A DNA stretch of 52,608 nt from Thioalkalivibrio denitrificans (GTDB taxonomy: Bacteria > Pseudomonadota > Gammaproteobacteria > Ectothiorhodospirales > Ectothiorhodospiraceae): assembly GCF_002000365.1 (NCBI RefSeq), contig NZ_MVBK01000040.1, positions 34,438-87,045 on the forward strand. The letters run 5' to 3'. A program made the translations under genes and the position numbers. Positions 52,592 to 52,608 of this stretch are shown one piece after another. The stretch's first letter is position 1; every line of letters begins with the position of its first letter. A model generated the notes under the pieces. That model did not search any database. It was not told the origin of the DNA and saw only the letters and a program-made list of their open reading frames with translations.

Positions 52592-52608
52592 GAGCCTGTC
52601 GGACTTAG

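Overview
The window is a high-GC chromosomal segment of a gammaproteobacterium. The gene order pheA-hisC-tyrA-aroA-cmk-rpsA-ihfB-lapA-lapB-pyrF, the nrdR-rib-nusB-thiL-pgpA block and the LPS, PBP4 and ZapE genes fit that class. Glycolate oxidation genes, a TAXI-type TRAP transporter and the style of intergenic repeats suggest an autotrophic, Ectothiorhodospiraceae-like (Thioalkalivibrio-like) organism. That lineage call is inference from content, not a database match.

Layout. (1) 193-12873, plus strand: serA-like gene, the aromatic/histidine block (pheA, hisC, tyrA, aroA), cmk, rpsA, ihfB, the LPS-assembly pair lapA/lapB, pyrF, a ComEA-like secreted helix-hairpin-helix protein and galU. (2) 13000-22049, minus strand: class V aminotransferase, glcF and glcE (no glcD), a PrpA-like phosphatase, an orphan outer-membrane barrel, and a fused TRAP permease with its TAXI binding protein. 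(3) 22212-30749, plus strand: glyA, nrdR, ribD, ribE, a ribBA with a degenerate second domain (RibBX type), ribH, nusB, thiL, pgpA and a retropepsin-like protease. (4) 30798-39823, minus strand: a ferredoxin-reductase-like protein, an RND pump with its adaptor, and a modE-modA-modB-modC operon behind a perfect ModE operator. (5) 40274-47489: PBP4-type dacB; btuF-btuC-btuD on the minus strand; gltX, tRNA-Ala, a 63-residue membrane protein, tRNA-Glu, and a DUF6933-like protein. (6) 47505-52591: mobile-element-like repeats, a VKOR-thioredoxin fusion, a stand-alone AIR-synthase-like protein, a PEBP protein, zapE and an L,D-transpeptidase.

The genes are mostly conserved housekeeping genes; the novelty is between them. 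At least a dozen intergenic gaps hold short (7-9 bp) tandem units arranged as long imperfect palindromes. About six different unit sequences share this one architecture. They occur at successive junctions of the rib block, and some are nested inside one another. A separate 220-bp CTAG-bounded element is present twice in opposite orientation, and the loop of its central palindrome is flipped relative to its flanks. A third, 266-bp element with 33-bp terminal inverted repeats fills the divergent gap before the AIR-synthase gene. No CRISPR array, prophage, integron or intact transposase gene was seen.

All calls come from reading the sequence and remembered family motifs. No similarity search, folding or alignment program was run.
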